In this document: positions 1 through 12,400 of the stretch, one piece after another
Numbering within the stretch: the stretch's first letter is position 1
Layout: every line of letters starts with the position of its first letter
Assembly: GCA_021014325.1 (NCBI GenBank)
Contig: CM037474.1
Span: 19,648,488-19,712,487 of the forward strand
Length of the DNA: 64,000 bases
Source of the DNA: Plazaster borealis
Taxonomy: Eukaryota > Echinodermata > Asteroidea > Forcipulatida > Labidiasteridae
Direction: 5' to 3'
Notes under the pieces: generated by a model
Told to the model about the DNA's origin: nothing
The model's database searches: none
Seen by the model: the letters and a program-made list of their open reading frames with translations, nothing else
Position numbers and translations under genes: made by a program

Positions 1-120
1 GAGGGAGTCGTTTCCTGCAATGTTTTATACTATCAACAGCTCTCCGTTGCTTGTTACCAAGTAAGTTTTTATGCTAATATTTCTTTTGAGTCATTACCAA
101 ACGTGTACGATACCTTTAAA
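1..120. mobile_element. MITE-like element, truncated by window edge (TTTAAAGG family)
   Basis: Right end of the element seen complete at 32510-32884 and 43417-43792. It shares the TTTTATACTATCAACAGCTC segment and the terminal ACCAAACGTGTACGATACC end. It lies in the dynein intron after the last visible exon. Confidence 0.75.
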
Positions 121-393
121 GGAAAGGTACATAATTGTTTTTAGCAGTGGCACAACCAGACAGTTTCATGGGGGGGGGGGCAAGCGGGGGCAAAGACATA
201 GTTTCTTATCTTATTTATTTATTTTTTATTTTTTTATTTTGTTTTGGGGGGACCCCATTTAATGTATCAAACTATCACACTATAAATAAGCAATTTTTGT
301 TGCTCTTCAAATGCTTTTTTCTCAATATTGACAGTACTTCAGATGGACATTAAGGATTGATACCGGTGTGAACTTTGTGTATGAAAGCTTTAC

Positions 394-486
394 CTTAAAG
401 AACTGCAGTCTTGCCATCAGGTCTGTGATGTAGCTACCCAGTGGCTTGAGTGATGGGTAGGACTTAGCCGCCCACATCGCTGGAAC
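394..486 (-). CDS. DNAH3: Dynein exon 40: last in the window
   Basis: 93 nt, phase 0. It encodes [20 protein letters not shown] and [11 protein letters not shown]. [21 protein letters not shown] is universal. The donor is GTAAAG, so coding continues left of the window for about 200 residues (WxSGFFF...STTGHSTNF region expected). Confidence 0.95.
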
Positions 487-3400
487 CTATACAAGCAAAA
501 TATACCAATCATATCTGAAGTGACAAGTAAGGGCATTTAGATTTCACTCACAAACAACTTTCTGTTTTGTTGTCACCATTTTTAACAAATTTGGTGATCA
601 AACTGTAAAACCTTTAAAAAAAAATTAATGCTACGCCAAAAAAAATAATAATAATTAAATGTCTAAAAATAATCTCATAAGCATTCTAACCAGGGGTCGA
701 TTTCACAAAACACTTCCTAACTTAAGACTTGTCCTAGGCAATGCTAAGAGATAGGACTAGTCTTAAGTTAGGACCAGTACTTAAGACTAGTCCTATCTCT
801 TAGCATTGCCTAGGACTAGTCCTAAGTTAGGAAGAGTTTTGTGAAATCGACCCCTTGGCCATTTATAGTTTTACATTGAATTCCTCTTGTGGACTACTTA
901 AAGACCTACTTGAACAAAAACGACAACAAGTCATCTTCGCTGAAATTCATTCACAAGTTTTCAATCACTAAGGAAATTCGAGTTCACATGAGATTAAACA
1001 GATTTAAATTGTGTAAAAACAATCATTTTGAATACCCTTCTTCGGTGCTTTTCAAAAAGAATCGCGAAAAGCCCTGTTACGTCATCACTCATGTTACGTT
1101 ATATGTGGGAGCTCCGTTTTGTACAGCCGCTTTGTTGCAGCATGGAGGTATAACAAAGCAACATCCCACATATAACGTCAAAGTAATGTCATTTTGATGC
1201 ATGCCGTCAACGGCAGAAGAGTTTCTACTTTTTCAAAACCTTGAGGTTGGGGCCTAACTTTTTTGTTGATAATTACGACAAATTCAGAAGTGTACAAATA
1301 CCAAAATTACATTTAAATGATTAACAAACACATTATAAACAAGTTTAAATGGCATTACCATTGAAACGTTTTTGCTCAAGTAGCTGTTTAAGTAATTTTA
1401 ATACGCACACGCACTCTCTAATCACTCTGTAAAGAAACCCCCTTTCCAAACAATGGTTCATTCAATCCCCTAGAATTGATCTCACCTTGCCCACCATCAT
1501 ACTACTGAAGACATCTTCTAGATCACTAGACATGACTACAAGTCCTTTCAGGGCTCTCCTGATATCGAGTAGACTGCTGCGGATGACGTTGATCAGTCTG
1601 CCGAAGCGAATCAGCTCCTGCACTAATACAGTGTTCATGGATTCCTCATAGCGTACTGGGTACTTAGCCTGATGTTAAAGACAAAGTACAGTATTGGTAA
1701 TATTTTTTTTAAATTTAAAAACAAGTGATATATTTTTATTTGAAACATCAGTGATTATGAAGTTCATACCAGGGCCTAATTTCACACGGCATTAATACTT
1801 TCACTACTTAATTTCCACTCACTCAATCAATAAAACTTACAGGGATAAATACAGAACAGAGGATGATTAAGTGGTGGGGGTCTCCAAAAAGCAGAGCTTG
1901 TCCAGTAGAGACCCCCATGACGTGAGTAGCTTAAAGGTATTAATTGCATACAGAATTTTAGTTTAGTATAGAGCAGTGGTGTAACCGGACATTTTCACTT
2001 GGGAGGGGGGAGCGGGGCAAAGACATAATTAAGGGGGCTAATTAATGTATTATCCATTCATTTGTGCATTTTTGCTATCTCATTTGGGGAGGCAAGAGGA
2101 GGGGGGACAAGGGTTCTGAATGCGGGGGGGGGGGGGATGTTCTGAGTGCGGAGTGCTCCCCCTCCTCCGGTACGCCACTGCATTGGAGATTATAATTCTT
2201 TACAATCCAGAAAAGAACAGTTGTAAATGATATTCCCTTCTCAACTATTAATGGTGCATACTCTTAAGTTGTGAGAAGCAGTTCAAGTTAACATTTCTTC
2301 TTCAAGATTAAAACAAACCATGGCCTTTGACAGTGATAAATATTTTATAAAAATTAAGCCGAGAAGATTTTTGTATTTTAATTTTCGGCAGTCACAGAAG
2401 CAGAGCTGCCAACACTTGCATCTTGCACTCAGGGAGATTTTGTACAACAATCAGGGAGATATTTAGAATCACATTCAACATAATAGGGAAAAAGTTTCCA
2501 TAATCCAGGGAAATTTTCAAATTTGTTCATCAGAATAGGAAAGATTGGTTTATTTTCAGGGAACTTTCTGCAGAATCAGGGAGAGTTGGCAGCTGTGCAG
2601 AAGGCATGGGGATGGATGAGTTGTGTACCTTGACTTCCTCTAGGCTGAAGTTTGGAGGGATCTTGGAGAGAATGTCCGAGGCTAGATCTTCAATGATCTG
2701 CTGGGCAGTTCGTCCTGCTCCAGATGCCTTTACAAAAAAAAAACGTTTAAAATGACACTTAAAATAAACATACAACAAAGCATTATGCATGCATAAAAAG
2801 CCCCAAATTTTACATCAAATCAATTTAAGTAAAAGCCACATTATGACAGCAACTGAAAATAGAAAAAGCACGCTTCCTATTGGCAATCTTTTTTTAAATT
2901 GAAGCATATTGTAAATATGAAGAATTGACACATCATTTCAGAGCTATAAAATATGTAATTCCGGAAAAAGGAAAACAATTTGTAATACATAACATTTTTT
3001 CTCTGTGACACCTCACTGCATACTGGTATGGTCTATCAATCGTCCAGCTTGTACAATAAAATTATACATTCAAGTCATTAAAGAAATCATTTTTACAGCA
3101 TGATCCCACTTTAAACCTGGTAGCAATGTCATTGAGCAATGATGCTAGCAAATTTGCTGAGAGCAGAATCAATTTGCTTAATAGCAGCCAGTAGTCAAAA
3201 TGCGATGCACTTTTTTTGTAACCGACTCCCACCTAGCTTTAAGCCCCTTTCACACTACAATCCCAGCCATATCTCATTGCGCTGTCTCCACTCCTAACAA
3301 CATTGAGCGAGGGAACGGGGGGAGGGTATATTTATTGTCACATTGCCCAAGCATTTTGGCCGGGATCGTAGACGAATACCCTAGGAAAAGTTTGTTGATT

Positions 3401-6400
3401 TTGTTCACACTTAAATTGGTAACCCTGGCAAAGTCCTAAGAAATAACGGGAAATATCTACCCTTGCTTGGGAATAGAGTTATGCGAGATAACCCTGGGGT
3501 TATCATACCGAGTGTTAATTTTTGCCAACGAAAACTGCATTATTTGTGAAACACACATGGGGTGACGGTGGGGTTAATATTCCCCAGGAATTTCCTCGGG
3601 TTTTATATCCTGGGAATTGGTGTGAAAAGGGCTTTAGCTCTTTAGCTGGTTCTATAAAATTGAACCCAGTGGTTATATTCCCCGTTATCCATCCACTGTA
3701 CAAACTATGAATACCTGTTCCTTGTGTTGGTTTTTAAGGACTCTCTCAATCAGATTACCACTGTCGTTTGGAGTCTAGCGGCCAACAGCAAACGCAGTCA
3801 CACAAGCACACAGAAACAGGGTGATACAAACACACACAACATGTGAAGCAATAAAAGCAAAGTGTGGATAAAAAAAAATAAAAAAATATCAGTTAGTTTT
3901 ATCCGCCCCAACACAGAAAATACAGACATGCTTATTGATAGATCCTGATTATCTTCTTAAATTGTTAACTTGGCAGTAGCGTAACCAAAGTAGTCAACAC
4001 AGCTGTAACCATTGTTATGCAGTACCCTTGAAGTGTGTTAGAGCCATACAAACAGTTATGTTAACAGTGTTATGAATCCAACATAGGGTACAATGTTCCT
4101 TAAAACTACAGGAACAGAACCCCGAGGACGTAAAACGGACTATTTGTTGTGGAGATCATTTCAGACTGTATGACATACTTAGGCCGGAAATCCATGTGTC
4201 CGTCATGCATTGTGCGTAGTGCGCAATGCGTAAAAATGAAAGTACACACCAAGCAAAGCACATAATTCCATTGCGTACTGTGTTACCCAAAGAAATGATG
4301 TGCCATGCTTGGCGTGTATTTTCATTTCAAAGGATTGCGCACTACCCATTTGCGCATTACAGATTTCCGGCCTTATGAACTTGAATTTGTTTATTGACAT
4401 GATGCATGGTACACACAGCCTATATCAACAAAGTTGGCTGAACAAGTTCACAAACTGGTCTATTTTTTGTATGAGTTTATATTTAACTTTTTTTATTCTT
4501 TCGTTTGTTTGTTTTACTCATGTTTACTTTTAAGCAAATCCTTGTGATTAAAGATGATACAAAAAGAGAGTGGCATAAAACCTTCTGTAAAATGAAGCAG
4601 CGAGAATTTGGCAGTGTATTCACAATGGTTTTATATAAAGTTATGTCGTTGATTTGCAAGGAATAGCTGCTGCCAGATCAGCAAGGCTTTTTTGCAACAT
4701 TGCTATAAAATAACAGCTTTGTGAAAAGGCTCGCTGTAAAGCAGAAAAAAAAGACTTTATGAATTCACGCCCTTGAAGTAGGAGTGCCAAACAAGCCACC
4801 ATTAAGTTAGACTTTAAATCAATTTTACAATGAAGCCTTTTTTTATAACTGCGCCCTCTATTGGTCATACAGTGTACAGATCTCAGCCAACTTGCTGGCG
4901 ATGACAGCTGGTAATTGCAAGAGCTTGTACACTAAATGAACACTAGAGTGGGGCGGGGATACACAGACTTACTGACTAATTGACCATATTTTTGACCGCA
5001 TGAGGGCGCTTTCTTCAGGGAACGTCTTGCATCACAATTACAGTTTACAGTTTTTTAATTTTAATGTGTATGTTTTTAGTTTCAATGCATCAAAAATACA
5101 TTACATTAATTAAAAACAAACAAAAAAAAAACGTTGTTTGTTTTTTTTTTCATCAAAAAAAAATGTGGTCAAAAACCCCACACACGGTCAAAAATACGGC
5201 GAATTGATTTAAAGTCTACAGTTAAGTGGATAGACAATTGTTTTCCAGGTTCTATTTTCACGCAATAGACCTATGTTTGGACGAAAGAAAATGTAAGCGC
5301 CTGAAGTTATAGATACACTGTGCCAAGGAGAGGAGAAAGCAGCATGTCTTCATATGGATACTTTGGGATTAAATAACTTTATTGCAAAACAATATCACAC
5401 TGGCCAGCTGTATGTGTGAATGTAAGGATGTTATGTAACTAATCTCCTACTGGCCAATGAAGAAATTCTTTGCATAACTCCTACTCCATCGTTGTGAGTA
5501 ATTAGCCCCACACTTAACGTAACCTTTGATGTTATCATTGCATCCTTTTGGGTTTTACCCTTACACCGACGTGTGCTTATAAAAATATTTGCGGAACATG
5601 CAGCTGTTAACAGGGTTTGGCCTCTTTTCACCAAGCACACTTGGTGGTCTTGCAGTTAAAACATCTTCTCTAGATTGCTGGAATTGTGGCTTTGAATCCC
5701 TCCTGAGTATGCCTATGGGATTTTTTCCATAAGACGCAGAAAGCACCGATAATTTAGTGATAATCACATTTCGATGTAAGGATAAAAACCAAAACAAGTG
5801 TAAGGATAAAAACAAAATAGTAACCTATTTTAGTTACACTTCAAGATATAAAAATCATGCAAAGTTTAATTCAAATTCATGCAAGGAATCAATTACATTC
5901 CTACAATAGAGAGGACAGACTTTGACGCTGGATTAGAAAAATTAAAAGGGAAACCGGTGCAGGGAAAGGACCATTCAGAGGGTAAGAACAAGTGCAGAGG
6001 AAATTTGGTTTACTGATAAACAATCACTGATGTCCCAGCTCTGAAATTAGATATTGACAAATTACATGCAAAGCCTACTGTCTTATAAGAGAGATAGAAA
6101 GTGGAATGACCTATGTTTGTGTACATGAATATTTCTTTGGAAAAACTTTTTTAAAACCCCAAAGAAAAGACTATTTTGAAAGACAAATTAAACAGTTAAA
6201 GGCATCACAGCAAACATGAGACAATACTTAACGCACTACCTCAGCAGTCTGTACATCACAGGTTTCCATGGCAACAGAGTTGAGCGACAATTTTGACCGT
6301 CACAATGTGATATGGGAGTGAATGTGAAAAAAAATGGGAGAAAAACAATGGCACATAAAAACATTTCAACAATCTTTGCTTCTGCTCTGTGCACACTCAA

Positions 6401-9400
6401 AAACAAATTTGCAAAATGTAAACGGCGGTTGACATGAAAATCCCCTAAAAATGTAATTGCGCTACTGCTGCACAGTATCAGATGCCCTCTTTAATTTCCA
6501 ATGGGTTAAATTTGAATGACTTCTTATGAAGCGAGCCAGCGAGCCAGTTTCACTCTGCGGAAATCTCCAGACTCTTTGCAGTTTTGTTCTCCTTTTTCCT
6601 GTGCCGGGTAGTCAGGAGCTCGTTTTGGCAACCCCAACCAGCAACATGTTTGAGCTTTGGTCATTAGTTGGGTGTTCAGATCAGCCGTGGTGAGGCAGCT
6701 GTTCTGACTAAATTGTAACCGAGTTGTTGGATCAGTTAAGCCCAGTTCATACTTCCTGCGATTCGGAAGAGTTAAGCTTTAACATTCGCAGCGAATAACA
6801 GAGCTGTGACGTCAAATTCGCTTTGCACGAAGCATACACGGGAAGTATGAACCAGGCTTTAGGTTTGGTTTCAAGATGGTGGATTTTAACAACTTACACA
6901 AAATTTCTATGGAATTCTCATGAAGAAACCTTGAAGCATACCAATTCAATAATGTTGAACAAAATTATAAAGACTACCAGTAAGTGTCATTACTTGAAAG
7001 TAAAATAAAGGCTCTATATTTTGAAGAACATTATTTTCCAAGAGATGTTCCAAACTGTATTGAGTTACTGACCTATTTTTGTGTAGCTCTCGGAAATTGT
7101 TTTGGTCAGTGAATTTTAGGTTGGACATTTGTTTAAGGTCAGGGTCGCCAAATCAATTACACCCCGGGTTATTGTATAGGACAGTACAAAATTAAAAATA
7201 CATTTTTGGAGTGAGTGTTTTTACCTGTCTTGGAAGAGTAAGCAGGATACCTTCAAAGAGCTGTTGTGTCTCTTTCTGATCTTTACTGATATCAGCATTC
7301 TCATGAAGACCAAACACCTGTACAGCGATGATAACACAGTCCAAACATAGAGAGTCACTTGGTGTTTTGTTTGTTTAACCAATATAATGGAAGTCTCTTG
7401 TTGTGGAAGTATATTTTAAAACAAACGAGTCATGACGGTGAAAGGATCTTGTTTTTGACAATTTTTTGGAGGGTAGTGTTCAGCAAAGACTCACAGTAAA
7501 AGACAACAAAGACTGATACTTGTAATAGCATCTATTTCTTGGGGAAACAGTCTTCCAAACAAGAACTATAACAATGAAAAACTATTTAAAAAAGCAAGAG
7601 TAAAGAGGTAGATCAAACAAAAAATAAATAGCAGCAGCCAAAGCAAAGCAAAAAAAAATAAAAAAATGGAAAACCTTTTTTGCACTTTTCCCCACACTTA
7701 TCCTTTTATTTCCACTTACCCATTTCTAAAATTTTATGTAACTTGATTTTATCATTTTTTAAAGACCCTTTTCAGAAATTATTTCCCTCCAGTGAAAAAG
7801 CACTTGCAGCTGGTGGGTGGGTAATAGTTAATTTCGGGGGCAGACTAAAAAAGGCTTAAAAGTCAATACAGGTGAGTGATATGTCAAAGTGGGTATGTTG
7901 ATTGGTTTAAGGATGTTAAAACTATGACAAAACCTGGTAAAATTACTTTGGAAATGGGTTTCAGTAATGATATAAGGGTAGGTAAATGGGGGAGTATAAA
8001 CCGTTACCATGCCCAGGCAATCATTGTCTTCAGTGGTGTTTGAAGCTTTGCATGGTGTTGAAGTAAGAAGTAACTATAAATAGTAGTAAACTTGCGGGTA
8101 CAACCATGTGTAAAATCTCTTTTGGGAGGAGTGTTGGTTCTGAAAAGAACCGGTTGGGTCTTTTCAGAACCAACACTCCTCCCAAAAGAGATTTTACACA
8201 TGTGTATTAGCAATAATTAATACTGATTCTCATTGTACCAGACTATTTTTGTCCTTCCAGCCTCGGTTTGATCACGTTGATTCAAATGGAAGGAATACAA
8301 GATGGCTCCACCATGATAAAGGTCTATTCTACAAACTATGTACCTCTGGGTGTGGCAAGAGAGGCAAGCTTCTTATACACTCGATGTAGCTTTGATATGG
8401 GCCTGACACCGGACACAGGTAATTCCCACTCTCGGAGAAGCTGTAATTTTCCGTCTTCAATATATCCTCATTGTAGAAGTTACTCAAGAGACTCATGAGG
8501 AGACGTCGATCACGCTCGTCAGTGACACGTCCTCCGTAGTTACATTGTCCTGTCAGGTATGAAATGGCCTCTAGGGGGACATTCTCATAATCATTCAGGA
8601 ACATCTGCAAGAGTCAAAATGAAGATTTCATTAGAATCATAAAGGATCAGCAATAATTTTTTTGAATTTTGAACAGAAAAAAAAGGGTGGACACTTTTTC
8701 ATTCATGACAAAAATAGTATTTTATCTACCCAGAGTATGTTTTTGGTAATAGCGAGTGACAAATTGGCAGTCTGATATGCCCTTGTTTCCAAGAATTTGT
8801 GCAAAAAAAAAAAAAAGGGAAAAAAAAAAAATAAATAAATATTGTTAACGGGAACAGTAAAATCGCAACCTGACAATTAAAACAGTTGGTGCCAAAAAAA
8901 GGAGCCAATGTACTAAATTGTGAAAATTTAAAATCACAACGAACACTTTATAACAAGATGTAAATCTGTTTAACTGCAATGATAAATTGATGTCAGACCT
9001 TGATCACTGCTTGAACAATCAAACTGAGGACGACACTATATGAGATACCATGAGATACCTATCACTAAGTCTATTTAGGCTGTATCCGAATTGGCGGTTA
9101 CAGCTATGGCTATGATTGTTGCCAAGGGTGCTGCTAAGGACGTCCTACACTTCAACGCATGATGACGCGGAAATCTAGCTGTAGCCATACCTGAAGCCGC
9201 CAATTCGGACACAGGCTAGCTATTGTTTTCTTACTTGCTGTTGTCGAACGCTTATCCTCAGATCTGATTCGTTAAATTCATAAGAGATGTTCCATCCTAG
9301 GGCGCCGAATTGTCTCCTTTCTTGAACCAAGGCATGGAAGAAACATAAGCTGAATAACAACTTCCTCCACAGCTGTAAAGAGAAAAGCATAATTAACCAA

Positions 9401-12400
9401 TACAATTATGAATATGGAACATATAAATAATCAACCACTGCAGTTATGAACATGGAAGATACAAATAATCAATTGCTACAATTATGAATACGGAAGATAT
9501 GAATAATTAACTACTACAATTATGAATACGGAAGATATGAATAATCAACTACTACAATATGAATATGGAAAATATGAATAATTAACTGCTACAATTACGA
9601 ATATGGAAAATATTAATAATCAGTGCTACAGTTATGAATATGGAATATGTGAATAGTTAACTGCTATAATTATGAACATGCAAGAGAGGCTCCTGAATAT
9701 GTATGAATTGTTTGTTCTTGGGGAAGGGGGGGACACACAAATATATGAATATTACCCACGGGAGAAAATATATTTGCAAATAAATATATGAATATTCATG
9801 TATCTCACCTCTGGTTTGTTGCATCCATCAAAGAACTCAGGATCAGAAATAGGATCATTTAGATACGATCTGAGGAGATTAGCCCTTAATCCCTTGGGTG
9901 GTTCATTGGTCATCTTAATCCCATTCTGTAAGATGGACACTGGGAAGGAAGGTGATGGATAACTGGTCAGCCAGAGTCGGAACGAGGGCTTGGTCTTCTC
10001 TGGGTCAGTGATGAGCTCTTCACAGATCTTTTCTAGGGTCGGAAGCCATGAAGTGGCGAGGTGGCAGTTCTGGAGGACGACCCAAGTTCCGTTTTCTACA
10101 GCCTGCATGTAAGGGAGAAATGCAAAATGAGGTTAAGTGCTAAGACAGAGAGCAGTTTGCCTTCATTGTAACATTTTCAAATGTAATGGAATCAAACTCT
10201 GATAGTGATAAGGGCCAAACTCTTATAGTCCCTTACGCACAGATTATATCATAGAGATATTAACTGTGGCACAGGAATTCAACTGACAGCGTCCTCACTG
10301 AGGTCAAAGAAAGACAGACCTCTCATTGGCTGAGAGTCGTGCATTGCGTGTACACATGTGCGCATTACTATTGTTTGACCTCAGTGATGGCGGCGTATGC
10401 AAGGGGTCTAATACGTCCTTTCCCATCAACAAAGAAATTTTGTGCATCTTGAGGCTTGAACAACACAGAGTACAAGAGCTTTTCAATCACACATTAAGGA
10501 AAATTAACATTGTAATGTTCCTACCCCAATGAAATAATTACTTCAGAAAAAAAAATTAAACTATTTAGAAAAGCGACTGTTTTCTTAGAGTATATAAAGA
10601 GAACAATGGAGAAAAAAATGTGGTTAATACACATATCCTAAAGACTTTTCAGACAACAAGAATATTGCAGAGTTTTGTCTTTTTCACTTTTCTTCTAAAG
10701 AACCTTCACTGCAATGAAAGAAAAAATGTTAGCAGGGAAAATATTTCCAGGCATACCTTGTTAATCATCTTGGCAGCAATGGGTCCTTGACCCTGACCTA
10801 GCGAGATTGTCTGTAGTCCTGAACCACCCATTCCTGAAAGAAAATCCCAAATCATTGAAGGTGTTAGAGAAAGGACATTAAACGTATCACTCACTTGGCT
10901 TCATTCCATTGGATACTTTAAGAGTAATGTGCTTTTTGTTTGTGCAGGCAAATCAATAAAAGGACAGTAAAATAAATTGGCAAACATGGTTGGGTTTTGT
11001 TTAAACATGTATGAAAGAAGATGTTTTTGTCTTCCTTCACCCATCCGCTCCTGACAACAAAAAGCTCTCCAAGTTCATATTTTGTTTATCATTTTCCTAA
11101 TATCATAACGATCGATAAGACTGTTAAACTGTATTCCCTAAAACATATACTTTCAATGTCTTGTACTTAAAACCTGGGCCAAATTTCGTGGCACTGCTCA
11201 TCACAAACTTCTGCACAGATTGTGCCCATAAAGCACATTACTCTATGGGCAAATAGCTGCAGAGTGCCATACCAACAATTTGAAACTTTCAAATAAAGAG
11301 TGAACTGAGTGGATTGTTGACAGAACCCAACATAAAGTTTGAAAGGTTAGGTGCTAAGGTTATTTAAGAACAGTTAAAAGATAAGGCACAGTATTGGTTT
11401 TGTTAAGGGTACACTCATTCCAATCCTCCACTCTTGAAAGAAATATATCTCTTAAACTTTTCTCAGAGATGTGACTATCTACAAATTTGGTTGACCTTTT
11501 TTGGATGATTTTGAGATAAGGTTTATGAACCCAATACTGTATGTGATATATTTAAAATTAAATAGAAAATTAGTTGCAGTGGCCACAGCACACAGGATAA
11601 AATCAAACATTAAGCATGTTTACAAGACTTGTGCTCAGTCACTCCAACAAAACAATGTTAGTGGGAAAGCAATGCGCAGAGATGACAGAGAGCAACACAT
11701 CACACAAGCCACAGTATACATCATAATATGCAAATAAAACATGGCAAAATAAATGTGTTCTGAAAAACAAGTCCCTATATGAACAAGAACTAAGTTACCA
11801 CGGCTTGCAGTTAACCACAAGACACCACATTATACCTTAAATACTCCCTGGCAAATAAACTCATGCCCCACTGGGTCCAATTTCTTGGCTCAGCTTAGAA
11901 AACTTATGGTAGCATAGAAATCCATGCTTAACGCAAGTGCAATTCAAAGGTTTGCAAGAAATGTTTGCTTATGCCCATGCACACTTTATGTTAACCCTTT
12001 ACAGACCATAGCGACCGCGAGTGGCTTGTACCAAGATCTGGGCCCAATTTCATAGAGCTGCTTAAACACAAAAAGTAGCTAAGTACAACAAAATTATGCT
12101 TACCAGCATAAGGTTACCAGCCAAAATACAATGTCACGTGTACAATTTGTGACTGGTGTCCTGCTCATTTTCGCTTAGCAGCAAATTGTTAAGCAATATT
12201 TTCTGCTTAAGCAGCTCTATGAAATTGGGCCCTGACCTACTTCCACTCAAATAAGGTCAATGTAAAGGTCATGTTCTAAATTGACATTTTTCAATGTTTT
12301 CCAGTATCTATGTTTCGAAAACAAAACAAACATTCTGTTTTTTATTTTAATTTCAGACACTAACTTTTGCAAGACAAAATTGTGTCAAAAACTCAACAAT

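Larger units (their letters stand above)
2728..7224 (-). other. Dynein intron 37 (4.5 kb)
   Basis: Holds the nested element pair at 3241-3645, the palindrome at 4179-4375 and the MITE at 6738-6861. The rest is AT-rich with no convincing exon. The short open frame around 5560-5815 shows no domain and no good splice pair. Confidence 0.75.

Noticed and set aside
889..1197. 102-codon plus-strand frame
   Set aside because: It runs opposite the dynein gene in intron 39, includes an inverted repeat (ATGTGGGA...TCCCACAT) and has no recognisable domain.
9388..9690. Possible CRISPR-like array
   Set aside because: Units are diverged, AT-rich and contiguous with no unique spacers; it is a minisatellite in an animal intron.
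11836..11847. 12-nt microexon with CCAG acceptor and GTATAA donor in the cassette intron
   Set aside because: In the required phase it reads into TAA, so inclusion would stop the dynein frame.
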